Of a stretch of 64,000 nt of DNA, positions 31,256-40,298 are shown one piece after another. The translations under genes were made by a program, and so were the position numbers. Position 1 is the stretch's first letter. Each line of letters opens with the position of its first letter. The notes beneath the pieces are model-generated. The model did no database searches. It was not told the origin of the DNA and worked only from the letters and a program-made list of their open reading frames with translations. The stretch comes from Pseudomonas sp. gcc21 (GTDB taxonomy: Bacteria; Pseudomonadota; Gammaproteobacteria; Pseudomonadales; Pseudomonadaceae): contig NZ_CP051625.1 in the NCBI RefSeq assembly GCF_012844345.1, forward strand, positions 1,550,001 to 1,614,000, in the 5' to 3' direction.

Positions 31256-33487
31256 CTATGCGCGGCGCGCGTAGCGCTTGAGCAGGCTGGGTATATCGAG
31301 AATGAGCGCAATGCGGCCATCACCGGTAATCGTTGCGCCAGACATGCCGGCGGTTCCCTGCAACATGCGACCAAGAGGCTTGATAACCACCTCTTCCTGC
31401 CCGACCAATTGATCCACAACGAAACCGACGCGCTGGGTACCGACCGAGACGATCACTACGCTGGCAGCTGAACGTTCGGTGGTATCTGCAGCGCCAGGCA
31501 TCAGCCAGCGCTTGAGGTAAAACAGAGGCAGGGCCTTGTCGCGGACGATGATCACTTCCTGACCATCCACCACATTGGTGCGGGACAGATCCAGATTGAA
31601 AATTTCATTCACGCTGACCAGCGGCAATGCGAAGGACTGGTTCGCCAGCATGACCATCAGTGTCGGCATGATTGCCAGCGTCAGCGGCACCTTGATCGCG
31701 ATGCGGGTGCCCTGCCCCTTGGTCGACTGGATCGTGATACTGCCGTTGAGCTGGGAAATCTTGGTCTTGACCACATCCATGCCAACGCCGCGCCCGGACA
31801 CATCCGAGATCTCGGTCTTGGTGGAAAAGCCGGGGGCCAGAATGAGGTCGAAACACTCACTTTCGCTCAACCGCTCGGCGGCTTCGCGTTCCATCATGCC
31901 CTTCTCGACCGCCTTGCGCCGAAGTACTTCCGGATCCATTCCGCGACCATCGTCGGTAATGGTCAGCAATATATGATCGCCTTCCTGCTCCGCAGCGAGC
32001 ACCACTTTGCCCATCCGCGATTTGCCAGCGGCTTCGCGCTCGTCTGGCATCTCAACGCCATGGTCTACCGAGTTGCGTACCAGGTGAACCAGCGGATCGG
32101 CCAGCGCCTCGACCAGGTTCTTGTCGAGGTCAGTTTCCTCCCCGATCAGCTCGAGCGTGATTTCTTTCTTGAGAGCACGTGCAAGATCGCGCACGACACG
32201 CGGAAAGCGGCCAAACACCTTCTTGATTGGCTGCATGCGGGTCTTCATCACGGATGACTGCAGATCGGCCGTCACCACATCAAGATTGCCCACAGCCTTG
32301 CTCAGCTCCTCGCCGCCAGTGCTCGCCCCAAGACGCACCAGGCGGTTGCGCACCAGCACCAGCTCGCCGACCAGATTCATGATTTCGTCGAGGCGCGCTG
32401 TGTCCACGCGCACCGTGGTTTCTGCGGGATGTGCATCAGCAGCGGCCGGTGCTTTTGCCGCGACGGGCTCGGGCTGGCGGGCGGGTGCAGGTGCAGCAGC
32501 TGGCCGGGCATCGGGTCTGGCCGCAGCGGCAGCGGTGGTGTCAGAAGCTGAGTCAACGTCAGACTTGCCCGGCGCCTTGCCGGTGCCATGCAGTTGATCC
32601 AGCAGCGCTTCGAATTCATCATCGGTAATATGATCGATACCTGCCGAGTCTGCGGCAGGTTCGTCCCTGGAAACAGCTTGCGCCGCGTCTGTCGCGCCCG
32701 GACCTTTGCCGGTGCCGTGCAACTGATCCAACAAAGCTTCGAATTCGTCGTCAGTGATGACGTCATCAGACGCGCCAGTGTCCGGTATCGATGCGCTGGC
32801 AGCCGCCGCTACGGCCGCAACAGGCGGTTTACCTGCTCCGTGCAGTTGATCAAGCAGGGCTTCAAACTCTTCGTCGGTTATTTCATCGCTATCGCTATCG
32901 CCGCTACCCGCACTGCCGGCAGACACAGGCAAAGCGGATTCAACGGCCTCGGCAGAGGGCTCTGCCTGTAGCGCGTCCAGAAGTTTCTCGAACTCGTCGT
33001 CGGTGATATCACCTTCGCCGCCGGCTGCTTCCGGAGTGTCCACGGTGGTCGCTTCTACTGTCTGGTTCGAGGTGACAGGCTCATGGTTTTCGCTCGCCGC
33101 TGGTTTCGCCAGCAAGGCCAGCGCTTCAAGCAATGCAGGCTCAGCGGGCGTGGGCGTCTCGCCTTCGCGCACCTGAGCGAACATGCTGTTGACCGCATCA
33201 AGCGCCTGCAGCACGACGTCCATCAGTTCGGAGGTCACCGAACGTTCGCCCTTACGCAGGATGTCGAACACGTTTTCCGCGATATGACAGCAGCCAACCA
33301 GTGCGTCCAGTTGCAGGAATCCGGCACCGCCTTTTACGGTGTGAAAGCCGCGAAAGATCGCATTGAGCAGATCGGCGTCGTCCGGACGGTTTTCCAGTTC
33401 TACCAACTGCTCGGACAACTGCTCCAGGATCTCTCCGGCTTCCACCAGAAAGTCCTGAAGAATTTCCTCATCCGCGTCAACACTCAT
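31256..33487 (-). CDS. cheA: Chemotaxis histidine kinase CheA
   Basis: The array kinase, 743 residues. P1 Hpt holds phospho-His49 in [17 protein letters not shown] long acidic/Ala-Pro linker (about 130-355) contains four copies of an [19 protein letters not shown] motif at 161-173, 203-220, 244-261 and 287-304. The dimerisation domain P3 starts near 356 ([26 protein letters not shown]). The ATPase P4 has [24 protein letters not shown] and [13 protein letters not shown], and P5 is CheW-like. I see no typical P2 CheY-binding domain. The gene sits between cheZ and cheB. Confidence 0.97.
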   Translation of the reverse strand: MSVDADEEILQDFLVEAGEILEQLSEQLVELENRPDDADLLNAIFRGFHTVKGGAGFLQLDALVGCCHIAENVFDILRKGERSVTSELMDVVLQALDAVNSMFAQVREGETPTPAEPALLEALALLAKPAASENHEPVTSNQTVEATTVDTPEAAGGEGDITDDEFEKLLDALQAEPSAEAVESALPVSAGSAGSGDSDSDEITDEEFEALLDQLHGAGKPPVAAVAAAASASIPDTGASDDVITDDEFEALLDQLHGTGKGPGATDAAQAVSRDEPAADSAGIDHITDDEFEALLDQLHGTGKAPGKSDVDSASDTTAAAAARPDARPAAAPAPARQPEPVAAKAPAAADAHPAETTVRVDTARLDEIMNLVGELVLVRNRLVRLGASTGGEELSKAVGNLDVVTADLQSSVMKTRMQPIKKVFGRFPRVVRDLARALKKEITLELIGEETDLDKNLVEALADPLVHLVRNSVDHGVEMPDEREAAGKSRMGKVVLAAEQEGDHILLTITDDGRGMDPEVLRRKAVEKGMMEREAAERLSESECFDLILAPGFSTKTEISDVSGRGVGMDVVKTKISQLNGSITIQSTKGQGTRIAIKVPLTLAIMPTLMVMLANQSFALPLVSVNEIFNLDLSRTNVVDGQEVIIVRDKALPLFYLKRWLMPGAADTTERSAASVVIVSVGTQRVGFVVDQLVGQEEVVIKPLGRMLQGTAGMSGATITGDGRIALILDIPSLLKRYARRA
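32576..33007 (-). repeat. Four-fold coding repeat in the cheA linker
   Basis: The DNA encodes four copies of an amphipathic motif with consensus [18 protein letters not shown] (the first is shorter and diverged: [13 protein letters not shown]). They start at residues 161, 203, 244 and 287, about 42 residues apart, within otherwise low-complexity sequence. The last two are identical in protein. Confidence 0.9.
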
Positions 33488-33499
33488 GCACTCGCTCCC

Positions 33500-34294
33500 T
33501 TAAAAACCAAGACTGGACAGCAAATCATCGACTTCGTCTTGCCCAGACACTACGTCTTCCCTTATATCGGCATGAATCTGCGGACCTTCACCCTTTTCTG
33601 GGGCTTTTTTCGGCTGTACGCCATCGCCGTGCTCGATTCCGGCAAGGCGATCGACCTTCCCGGCCATACGCACCAGACTCACCAGGCTTTCCTCTACATC
33701 GTGAACCAGCGTCGTTACACGCTTGATGACCTGGCCAGTCAGATCCTGGTAATCCTGAGCGATCATGATGTCGTTCAGATGGGTCGAGACGGTTGTCGCA
33801 GACTGCTCGGTGCGCGTGAGGAATTCTCCGATGCGTCGAGACAGGTCGCGAAATTCATCGGCGGTCATTTGCCGGCGCTGCAGACGCGCCCATTCGAGGC
33901 GCAACGCCGCCGCCTCTTCGCCAATCTCGGCGACATGGGGGGTGCTGCTTTCCACCAGATCCATGGTGCGATTGGCAGCCTTGTCGGTGAGCTGCACGAC
34001 ATAGTCGAGACGGTCCGAGGCATCGGAAATCTTCGAGGCTTCGCCGCTGTCGCCCAGCGCGTGGGAGGTGTCGATCTGAAAATTCACGATGGCGTTGTGT
34101 AACGCCCGGGTAAGCTGGCCTACCTCGTGATACAGCCCGCGGTCTCGGGCCTGATTGATCGCGTGCACCACCAGCACCGCTTCGCTGAATTGCCCATTTT
34201 CTAGATACTCAACGAGCTGTAGTGCATGCTCCTTGAGGGATTGCTCAAACTGTTGAGCAGTCGCCTGGCCGGGATCCTTGCTTAACGCCATCAT
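33500..34294 (-). CDS. cheZ: Chemotaxis phosphatase CheZ
   Basis: Dephosphorylates CheY-P. A 264-residue, mainly helical protein with the CheZ core RLDYVVQLTDKAANRTMDLVESSTP and the active-site helix DIMIAQDYQDLTGQVIKRV, which holds the catalytic Asp-Tyr-Gln-Asp-Leu-Thr-Gly-Gln segment. The C-terminal CheY-binding peptide ends VDDLLSSLGF. The frame runs to 34387 inside cheY, but the paired ATGs at 34294/34291, with GGGGTACC upstream, lie 16 bases after the cheY stop and match the family length. Confidence 0.95.
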   Translation of the reverse strand: MMALSKDPGQATAQQFEQSLKEHALQLVEYLENGQFSEAVLVVHAINQARDRGLYHEVGQLTRALHNAIVNFQIDTSHALGDSGEASKISDASDRLDYVVQLTDKAANRTMDLVESSTPHVAEIGEEAAALRLEWARLQRRQMTADEFRDLSRRIGEFLTRTEQSATTVSTHLNDIMIAQDYQDLTGQVIKRVTTLVHDVEESLVSLVRMAGKVDRLAGIEHGDGVQPKKAPEKGEGPQIHADIREDVVSGQDEVDDLLSSLGF

Positions 34295-34310
34295 CTGGTA
34301 CCCCGGTTGG

Positions 34311-34700
34311 TTATTTCGGCTGAACGCGCTCGAAAATCTTTTCGATCTTTTCCTTGAGCGCCTGGGCAGTGAATGGCTTGACCACATAACCGCTCACACC
34401 TGCCTGGGCGGCCTCGATGATCTGGTCGCGCTTGGCCTCGGCTGTGACCATGAGCACCGGAAGATGCTTCAGACGGTCGTCAGCGCGAACCGCCCTGAGC
34501 AGGTCAATACCGCTCATACCGGGCATGTTCCAGTCAGTGACGAGGAAATCGAAATTGCCGCTCTGGAGCATTGGCAAAGCAGTATTGCCGTCATCGGCTT
34601 CAGCGGTGTTGGTGAACCCGAGGTCACGCAGCAGGTTCTTGATAATGCGCCTCATCGTCGAAAAATCGTCGACGATGAGAATTTTCATATTCTTGTCCAA
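34311..34700 (-). CDS. cheY: Chemotaxis response regulator CheY
   Basis: A single-domain receiver that binds the flagellar switch when phosphorylated. Acidic pocket Asp11 and Asp12, phospho-acceptor Asp56 ([12 protein letters not shown]), Thr in MVTAEAKR and Lys in [10 protein letters not shown] are all present. The family start is usually MKILIVDD (ATG at 34688). Here a strong GGAGG lies five bases before an in-frame TTG at 34700, and 17 before that ATG, so a four-residue extension MDKN from TTG is likely. It precedes cheZ and follows fliA after a 163-base gap that holds a hairpin. Confidence 0.95.
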   Translation of the reverse strand: MDKNMKILIVDDFSTMRRIIKNLLRDLGFTNTAEADDGNTALPMLQSGNFDFLVTDWNMPGMSGIDLLRAVRADDRLKHLPVLMVTAEAKRDQIIEAAQAGVSGYVVKPFTAQALKEKIEKIFERVQPK

Positions 34701-34834
34701 GTAAACCTCCGTACAAACCAGAAAAAAGTGCAGGTTCGCACTCTGCTGAATTCATGTCCCTGAGCGAGAAGCGCTCAGCAAGTAAAGCGCGCACCCTAAG
34801 CTGACCCGCCGGCAGGCGACACAGCCACGGCTGC

Positions 34835-34861
34835 GATAGCCGGACCAGAGATCCGGCTATC
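34835..34861 (-). terminator. Hairpin immediately after the fliA stop
   Basis: A perfect ten-base-pair stem, GATAGCCGGA (34835-34844) and TCCGGCTATC (34852-34861), begins two bases past the fliA stop codon. There is no T tract, so it may protect the fliA transcript or act as a weak terminator before cheY. Confidence 0.6.
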
Positions 34862-34863
34862 TA

Positions 34864-35601
34864 TTATTCGTTCTTCCAGGCGACCAGGCGTGCGCGCAAC
34901 CTGGCGGCGCACTGGGTATGCAGCTGACTCACCCTCGATTCGCTCACGCCCAGCACCGCGCCAATCTCCTTGAGATTCAGCTCTTCGTCGTAGTACAGGG
35001 AAAGCACCAGCCGCTCGCGCTCCGGGAGGCCTTCGATGGCCTCGACCAGTGCGCCGCGAAAGCGCTCGTCATGCAATTCGCCCTGGGGCTCACCCTCGGC
35101 GTGCACATCCGCCGCCGCACCGGATTCGAGCAGATCCTCGAAGCTGAACAGCTTGCTGCCTGCGGTGTCGCCAAGAATCGCGTAGTAATCCTCAAGGCTC
35201 ATCTCTAATTCGGCCGCAACCTCATGATCTTTAGCGTCACGTCCGAGCCTGGCCTCCACTGCGCGGATGGCATCACTGACCATGCGCGTATTGCGGTGAA
35301 CCGATCGGGGCGCCCAGTCGCCTTTACGAACCTCATCCAGCATGGCGCCACGAATGCGGATGCCGGCGTAGGTTTCGAAACTGGCGCCCTTTGAATGGTC
35401 GAATTTGCGTGAAGCTTCGAGCAGGCCGATCATGCCCGCCTGCATCAGATCTTCTACCTGCACGCTGGATGGCAAGCGCCCGAGCAAGTGATAGGCAATG
35501 CGTTTGACGAGGGGAGCAAACTGTTCGACCAGCAGATCCTGCTGACCCGCTGCACGTTGGGTACGGTTGTACATATAGGCTCCACTGGCGGACGCGATCA
35601 T
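34864..35601 (-). CDS. fliA: Flagellar sigma factor FliA (sigma-28)
   Basis: Directs RNA polymerase to late flagellar and chemotaxis promoters. Its 245 residues show sigma regions 2 (LVKRIAYHLLGRLPSSVQVEDLMQAGMIGLLEASRKFDHSKGASFETYAGIRIRGAMLDEVRKGDW), 3 and 4 (GLPERERLVLSLYYDEELNLKEIGAVLGVSESRVSQLHTQC). It overlaps fleN by four bases (ATGA), the standard Pseudomonas order flhA-flhF-fleN-fliA. Confidence 0.97.
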   Translation of the reverse strand: MIASASGAYMYNRTQRAAGQQDLLVEQFAPLVKRIAYHLLGRLPSSVQVEDLMQAGMIGLLEASRKFDHSKGASFETYAGIRIRGAMLDEVRKGDWAPRSVHRNTRMVSDAIRAVEARLGRDAKDHEVAAELEMSLEDYYAILGDTAGSKLFSFEDLLESGAAADVHAEGEPQGELHDERFRGALVEAIEGLPERERLVLSLYYDEELNLKEIGAVLGVSESRVSQLHTQCAARLRARLVAWKNE

Positions 35602-36425
35602 GAATCTGCCCCCGATTGCTGGACCAGACGTTCCACAAAGAACTCCAGGTGACCACGCGGGTTAACCGGCAACGGCCAGGCATCAACCTTCTGCGCAATG
35701 CCGCGAATGGCCAGCGAGGCCTTGCTTCGCGGGAAGGCGTCAAATACCGCGCGCTGTTTCTGCACCGCTTTGCGTACGGATTCGTCATAGGGCACCGCGC
35801 CGACATATTGCAGCGCCACGTCCAGGAACCGATCGGTCACCTTGGTCAGTTTGGCGAAGACAGTGCGGCCTTCCTGCGGCGTATTGACCATGTTGGCCAG
35901 CACCCGAAAACGGGTCATGCCATGGTCGCGATTGAGCAGCTTGATCAGCGCATAGGCGTCAGTAATCGAGGTCGGCTCGTCGCACACAACCACCAACACT
36001 TCCTGGGCGGCGCGCACGAAGCTCACGACCGAGTCGCCTATTCCGGCAGCGGTGTCGACTATCAACACGTCAATGTTGTCGCCGATGTCACTGAAGGCCT
36101 GAATAAGCCCGGCGTGTTGCTGCTGGTTCAGGTTGACCATGCGCGCCGCACCTGATGCGGCGGGAACGATGCGGATGCCGCCGGGGCCGTCAATCAGCAC
36201 ATCCCGCAGGTCACATTTGCCATCAAGCACGTCCGCAAGCGTGGCCTTGGGCTTGATACCCAGGAGCACGTCCACGTTGGCGAGGCCAAGGTCGGCATCG
36301 AGCAGTACGACCCGACGCCCCAACGCCGCCAGCGCCATGCTGAGGTTGACGGATACGTTGGTTTTGCCGATCCCGCCCTTGCCGCCGGTGACCGCGATAA
36401 CCTGAACCGGATGATTGCTGCCCAT
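35598..36425 (-). CDS. fleN: Flagellar number regulator FleN (MinD-like ATPase)
   Basis: A 275-residue MinD/FlhG-type ATPase that holds flagellar number at one by restraining the master regulator FleQ. The deviant Walker A is AVTGGKGGIGKTNVSVNLSMAL (about 12-33). VVLLDADLGLANVDVLLGIKPKATLADVL is the switch region, and DVLIVDTAAGIGDSVVSFVRAA is Walker B. It sits between flhF and fliA; the flhF gap is 148 bases. Confidence 0.95.
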   Translation of the reverse strand: MGSNHPVQVIAVTGGKGGIGKTNVSVNLSMALAALGRRVVLLDADLGLANVDVLLGIKPKATLADVLDGKCDLRDVLIDGPGGIRIVPAASGAARMVNLNQQQHAGLIQAFSDIGDNIDVLIVDTAAGIGDSVVSFVRAAQEVLVVVCDEPTSITDAYALIKLLNRDHGMTRFRVLANMVNTPQEGRTVFAKLTKVTDRFLDVALQYVGAVPYDESVRKAVQKQRAVFDAFPRSKASLAIRGIAQKVDAWPLPVNPRGHLEFFVERLVQQSGADS

Positions 36426-36573
36426 CTGTGTGGATTACCTTGTAATAAGAATTCGTGTTAGCAAATTTGTAAAAATCGCACCGTGTCTGCTACAGGGCGG
36501 CTCACTGACGGAACGCCGGCCTGGTTCGCTTGCTGCATGCCGCCGTGAGGCGAAGTGCGCTAATCACCGGCTC

Positions 36574-37920
36574 TTAACCTGCATGCAGTATACCTGCAAA
36601 GACATTACCCATCGCCTCGTCAGCAGGCGCTTCGCCAGCATGGCTGGCCATGTTCACCGCGCGACTGACCAGCTTGTGTCCGACCGCTTGACAGATGTCG
36701 TCCGGAATGCGCTGGCCATCTGCCATATAGGCTACCGGCAAAGCTTGTTCCATAGCCAGACCCAGGGACTCACCCAGCGTGGCAGCCTCATCGATCTTGG
36801 TCAGGATACAACCGGACAATCCGCAGGACTTGTAATGATGGTAGGCGGACTTCAACACCTGGTACTGGCTCGTCGCGGCCAGCACCAGCAAGGTCCGCAC
36901 CCGTTGCCCCTGCGCCGCCAGCTCGTTCAATTGACTACGCAGTTGCGGATCCTGACCTTGCATGCCGGCTGTATCGACCAGCACCATGCGCTTGCCGGCA
37001 AACTCCTTGAGCACATCAGTCAGACTGTTCTGCTCATCAACCACCCGCACCGGTACATTCAGAATACGTCCAAGCGTACGCAACTGTTCATGCGCGCCAA
37101 TCCGGAAGGTATCCATGGTGACCAGCGCAACATGCTGACTGCCGTGTTTGAGCACATACCGTGCTGCCAGCTTGCCGAGACTGGTGGTCTTGCCGGCGCC
37201 TGTCGGGCCAACCAGCGCAATCACACCGTTCTGATCGATCAGTTCGTCCCGGATGACCGGAATGCTATGAGACAGATGCGCCAGCAGCATGCGCCAGGCC
37301 TGACGGATATCGGTCACATCAGCCACTTTAGCCATCAATTGCTTGCTCAGCCCTGCCGGCAGGCCGAGCTGGGTAAGCCGACGCCACAAGCTGGCCTGAT
37401 GGGGATTTTGCTGATTGATCTGCCCCCAGGCCATGTTGCCCAGCTGGGTCTCGAGCATTTCACGCAGGCCTGCCAGTTCGGCGCGCATTGCACCGATACC
37501 GCTTTCCCCAACCTCTGCTTGTGGAGCTGTGCTCACACGGGCTTGCGGTGGGGCCTCAGCGGCGTGTTCGTTCTGCAGCCGTGCCAGCAGCTGCTGCGCA
37601 ACGGGCGAGCCCTGCTCAACAGCCTGACGCATGGCTTCGCCGAATAACTGGCGGTTGACCTGGGGGCCGTCTGCAGACTGCCCGCCTTCGGCCAGCTGGG
37701 CACGCGCCTTGACGATGCGCTCCTGGGTTTTCTTCAGTTCCTGATCCAGGCCAGGTGTGGGTGGGGTCACGCGAGGCGCCTCATAGTCCAGCGCCGCTGT
37801 CAGTTCCACGCCGCCGGCGACCCGGCGGTTAGCGATGATGGAGGCGTCCGCGCCCATTTCGTCGCGCACCAACTTCATCGCCTGACGCATATCAGCGGCA
37901 AAGAAACGTTTTACTTTCAT
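36574..37920 (-). CDS. flhF: Flagellar placement GTPase FlhF
   Basis: An SRP-family GTPase that recruits the flagellar base to the pole. The 448 residues have a basic N-terminus (MKVKRFFAADMRQAMKLVRDEMGADASIIANRRV), a variable linker, and an NG domain with P-loop VALVGPTGAGKTTSLGKLAARYV, MVLVDTAGMQGQDPQLRSQL (DTAG) and ILTKIDEAATLG (TKxD). The frame opens with a GTG at 37932; the ATG at 37920 has GAGG ten bases upstream and the usual MKVKRFFA start. It lies 31 bases after flhA. Confidence 0.96.
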   Translation of the reverse strand: MKVKRFFAADMRQAMKLVRDEMGADASIIANRRVAGGVELTAALDYEAPRVTPPTPGLDQELKKTQERIVKARAQLAEGGQSADGPQVNRQLFGEAMRQAVEQGSPVAQQLLARLQNEHAAEAPPQARVSTAPQAEVGESGIGAMRAELAGLREMLETQLGNMAWGQINQQNPHQASLWRRLTQLGLPAGLSKQLMAKVADVTDIRQAWRMLLAHLSHSIPVIRDELIDQNGVIALVGPTGAGKTTSLGKLAARYVLKHGSQHVALVTMDTFRIGAHEQLRTLGRILNVPVRVVDEQNSLTDVLKEFAGKRMVLVDTAGMQGQDPQLRSQLNELAAQGQRVRTLLVLAATSQYQVLKSAYHHYKSCGLSGCILTKIDEAATLGESLGLAMEQALPVAYMADGQRIPDDICQAVGHKLVSRAVNMASHAGEAPADEAMGNVFAGILHAG

Positions 37921-37951
37921 GGCTGACCTCACCTGTCCTGGTACTGACTAT

Positions 37952-40078
37952 TCATTGTTGGCCCACCGTCGCAACGATGGTGACCTGCTTGCTGTCCGGT
38001 ATTTCCTGGTAGGACAGTACATTGGCCGCTGGCGCCGCATAGCGAACGAACTTGGCCATCATCCCGCGGATCGGTCCGGCTACCAGAACGATGGCTGGCT
38101 TGCCCTGAACCTCCTGCCGCTGTACCGCATCTGCCAGTGACCGCTGCAGCTTCTCGGCCATGCCCGGCTCGAGCATGACGCCTTCTTCCGCGCCTTGCCC
38201 CGCCTTCTGAACACTCTGTAGCAATATCTGTTCCAACCTGGGCTCAAGCGTGATCACAGGGAGCTCGGCGTCAAGCCCTACAATGCTTTGCACGATGGAG
38301 CGGGATAATGCGACCCGCACAGCGCCGATCAGGGCGCCAGTATCTTGACTCCGCCCCGACTGGTTGGCGATGGCTTCAGCGATGGTCCGGATGTCACGTA
38401 CCGGCACCTGTTCTTCCAGCAGACCCTGCAGCACCTTGAGCAGACCAGACAGCGAGATCATCCCGGGCACCAGCTCTTCGGCCAGCTTCGGCGAAGCCTT
38501 GGCCAGCACCTGCAGCAGTTGCTGAACCTCTTCGTGACCAATCATCTCGTGGGCATGCTTGTGCAGGATCTGGTTAAGGTGGGTAGCAACCACGGTGCTG
38601 GCATCGACCACCGTGTACCCCAGTGACTGGGCCTGATCGCGCTGCATGACCTCAATCCACACCGCCTCCAGGCCAAAGGCCGGATCCTTGCCCGCGATCC
38701 CCTTGATCTCACCGAATACCTGACCCGGATTGATCGCCAGCTCCTTGTCCGGATAGACCTCGGCTTCTGCCACCCCGACGCCCATCAGCGTCACGCGGTA
38801 GGCATTCGGAGCGAGATCGAGGTTGTCTCGGATGTGTACCGAGGGCATGAGGAAACCCAGATCCTGCGACAGCTTCTTGCGTACACCCTTGATGCGCGCC
38901 AGCAACTGCCCACCCTGGTTGCGGTCCACCAGCGGAATAAGGCGATAGCCGACCTCAAGACCGACCATGTCAACCGGCGTCACGTCTTCCCAGCCGAGTT
39001 CGCGGGTCTCAGGGCGCTGCGTTGCCGGCACCTGGGATTCCTTGCGCTCTGTTTCGGCAACCTCTTCAAGCTTGGCTTTCTGCTTCTGCGCAATCCAGTA
39101 CGCACCGGCAGCAGCCAGCGCGCCCAGACTCAGAAAGGACACATGCGGCATGCCTGGGATCAAGCCCATGAGCACCAGAATCGCTGCGGCAATCCCCAGC
39201 GCCTTGGGCGAGGCAAACATTTGACGCTGCACCTGCGCGCCCATGTCCTCTGAAGTCGAAACGCGGGTCACCATGATTGCCGCGGCAGTGGACAGCAACA
39301 GCGAAGGAATCTGCGCAACCAGGCCATCACCGATGGTCAGAAGCACGTAGATGCGCCCAGCGTCAGCGAACGACAATCCGTGCTGGGCCATGCCGATGGC
39401 CAACCCGCCGATGACGTTGATGAACAGAATCATCAAACCGGCTACGGCGTCGCCACGGACAAATTTGCTGGCACCATCCATCGAGCCGTAGAAGTCAGCT
39501 TCCTGGGCTACTTCACTGCGGCGTAGCTTGGCCTGCTCCTGATCGATGATGCCGGCATTCAAGTCCGCATCGATGGCCATTTGCTTGCCCGGCATGGCAT
39601 CCAGGGTAAAGCGTGCGCTCACCTCCGAAATGCGACCAGCGCCTTTGGTGACGACCACGAAGTTGATAATCATCAGGATGGCGAAAACCACCAGACCAAC
39701 CACATAGTTACCACCGATCACTACTTCGCCGAAGGCCTGAATCACCTTGCCCGCTGCATCTCCACCTTCGTGTCCGTAGAGAAGTACAACCCGGGTCGAG
39801 GCTACGTTCAGCGCCAGGCGCAAAAGCGTGGAGACCAGCAGAATGGTCGGGAAGACGGCAAAGTCCAACGGGCGAAGCGCATAGGCGCAGACCAGCAACA
39901 CCACCAGCGACAGCGCGATGTTGAAGGTAAAAAACACGTCCAGAAGAAACGGCGGCACCGGCAGCATCATCATGCCGAGCATGACCAGCAACAGGATTGG
40001 CACGCCGAGGCTGCCATGGCGCAGCCCAGCCAATCCGGTTCGCATGTTGCTCATCATCTGGGAACGATCCACTGCCAT
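37952..40078 (-). CDS. flhA: Flagellar export apparatus protein FlhA
   Basis: The export-gate ring of the flagellar type III machine, 708 residues: eight N-terminal membrane helices, then a large cytoplasmic nonamer domain from about residue 350. Conserved blocks include VFPTILLVSTLLRLALNVASTRVVLL, the FHIPEP-like cytoplasmic loop region (DAMPGKQMAIDADLNAGIIDQEQAKLRRSEVAQEADFYGSMDGASKFVRGDA) and the C-terminal VRIRDNL-type segment. It is the first gene of the flagellar operon and is preceded by a sigma-54-type promoter. flhB is not in the window. Confidence 0.97.
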   Translation of the reverse strand: MAVDRSQMMSNMRTGLAGLRHGSLGVPILLLVMLGMMMLPVPPFLLDVFFTFNIALSLVVLLVCAYALRPLDFAVFPTILLVSTLLRLALNVASTRVVLLYGHEGGDAAGKVIQAFGEVVIGGNYVVGLVVFAILMIINFVVVTKGAGRISEVSARFTLDAMPGKQMAIDADLNAGIIDQEQAKLRRSEVAQEADFYGSMDGASKFVRGDAVAGLMILFINVIGGLAIGMAQHGLSFADAGRIYVLLTIGDGLVAQIPSLLLSTAAAIMVTRVSTSEDMGAQVQRQMFASPKALGIAAAILVLMGLIPGMPHVSFLSLGALAAAGAYWIAQKQKAKLEEVAETERKESQVPATQRPETRELGWEDVTPVDMVGLEVGYRLIPLVDRNQGGQLLARIKGVRKKLSQDLGFLMPSVHIRDNLDLAPNAYRVTLMGVGVAEAEVYPDKELAINPGQVFGEIKGIAGKDPAFGLEAVWIEVMQRDQAQSLGYTVVDASTVVATHLNQILHKHAHEMIGHEEVQQLLQVLAKASPKLAEELVPGMISLSGLLKVLQGLLEEQVPVRDIRTIAEAIANQSGRSQDTGALIGAVRVALSRSIVQSIVGLDAELPVITLEPRLEQILLQSVQKAGQGAEEGVMLEPGMAEKLQRSLADAVQRQEVQGKPAIVLVAGPIRGMMAKFVRYAAPAANVLSYQEIPDSKQVTIVATVGQQ

Positions 40079-40134
40079 GCGCTAGCGCTTCCTGAACAAT
40101 TAATTGACGCTGAAAAGGGTGTGACAGACCCTTA

Positions 40135-40150
40135 CGCAAGAAGCGTTCCA
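40135..40150 (-). promoter_or_regulatory. Sigma-54 promoter for flhA
   Basis: On the minus strand TGGAACGCTTCTTGCG has GG and GC spaced by ten bases, as in the RpoN consensus TGGCAC-N5-TTGCW. It lies 57 bases before the flhA start. FleQ/RpoN control of flhA is known in Pseudomonas; no FleQ site was identified. Confidence 0.65.
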
Positions 40151-40298
40151 GTTGAGAACAGTGTCGAGCTTACGGAATATGAACCAACCGACTAAAACCG
40201 CGTCCTAGCAGTGATAATGTTGGCTCATGACATCAAAATCACATTCTCGGCAAGGTAGCGACCAAAACGGCATACGCCGACTGGAATAGAGAAAGTAG

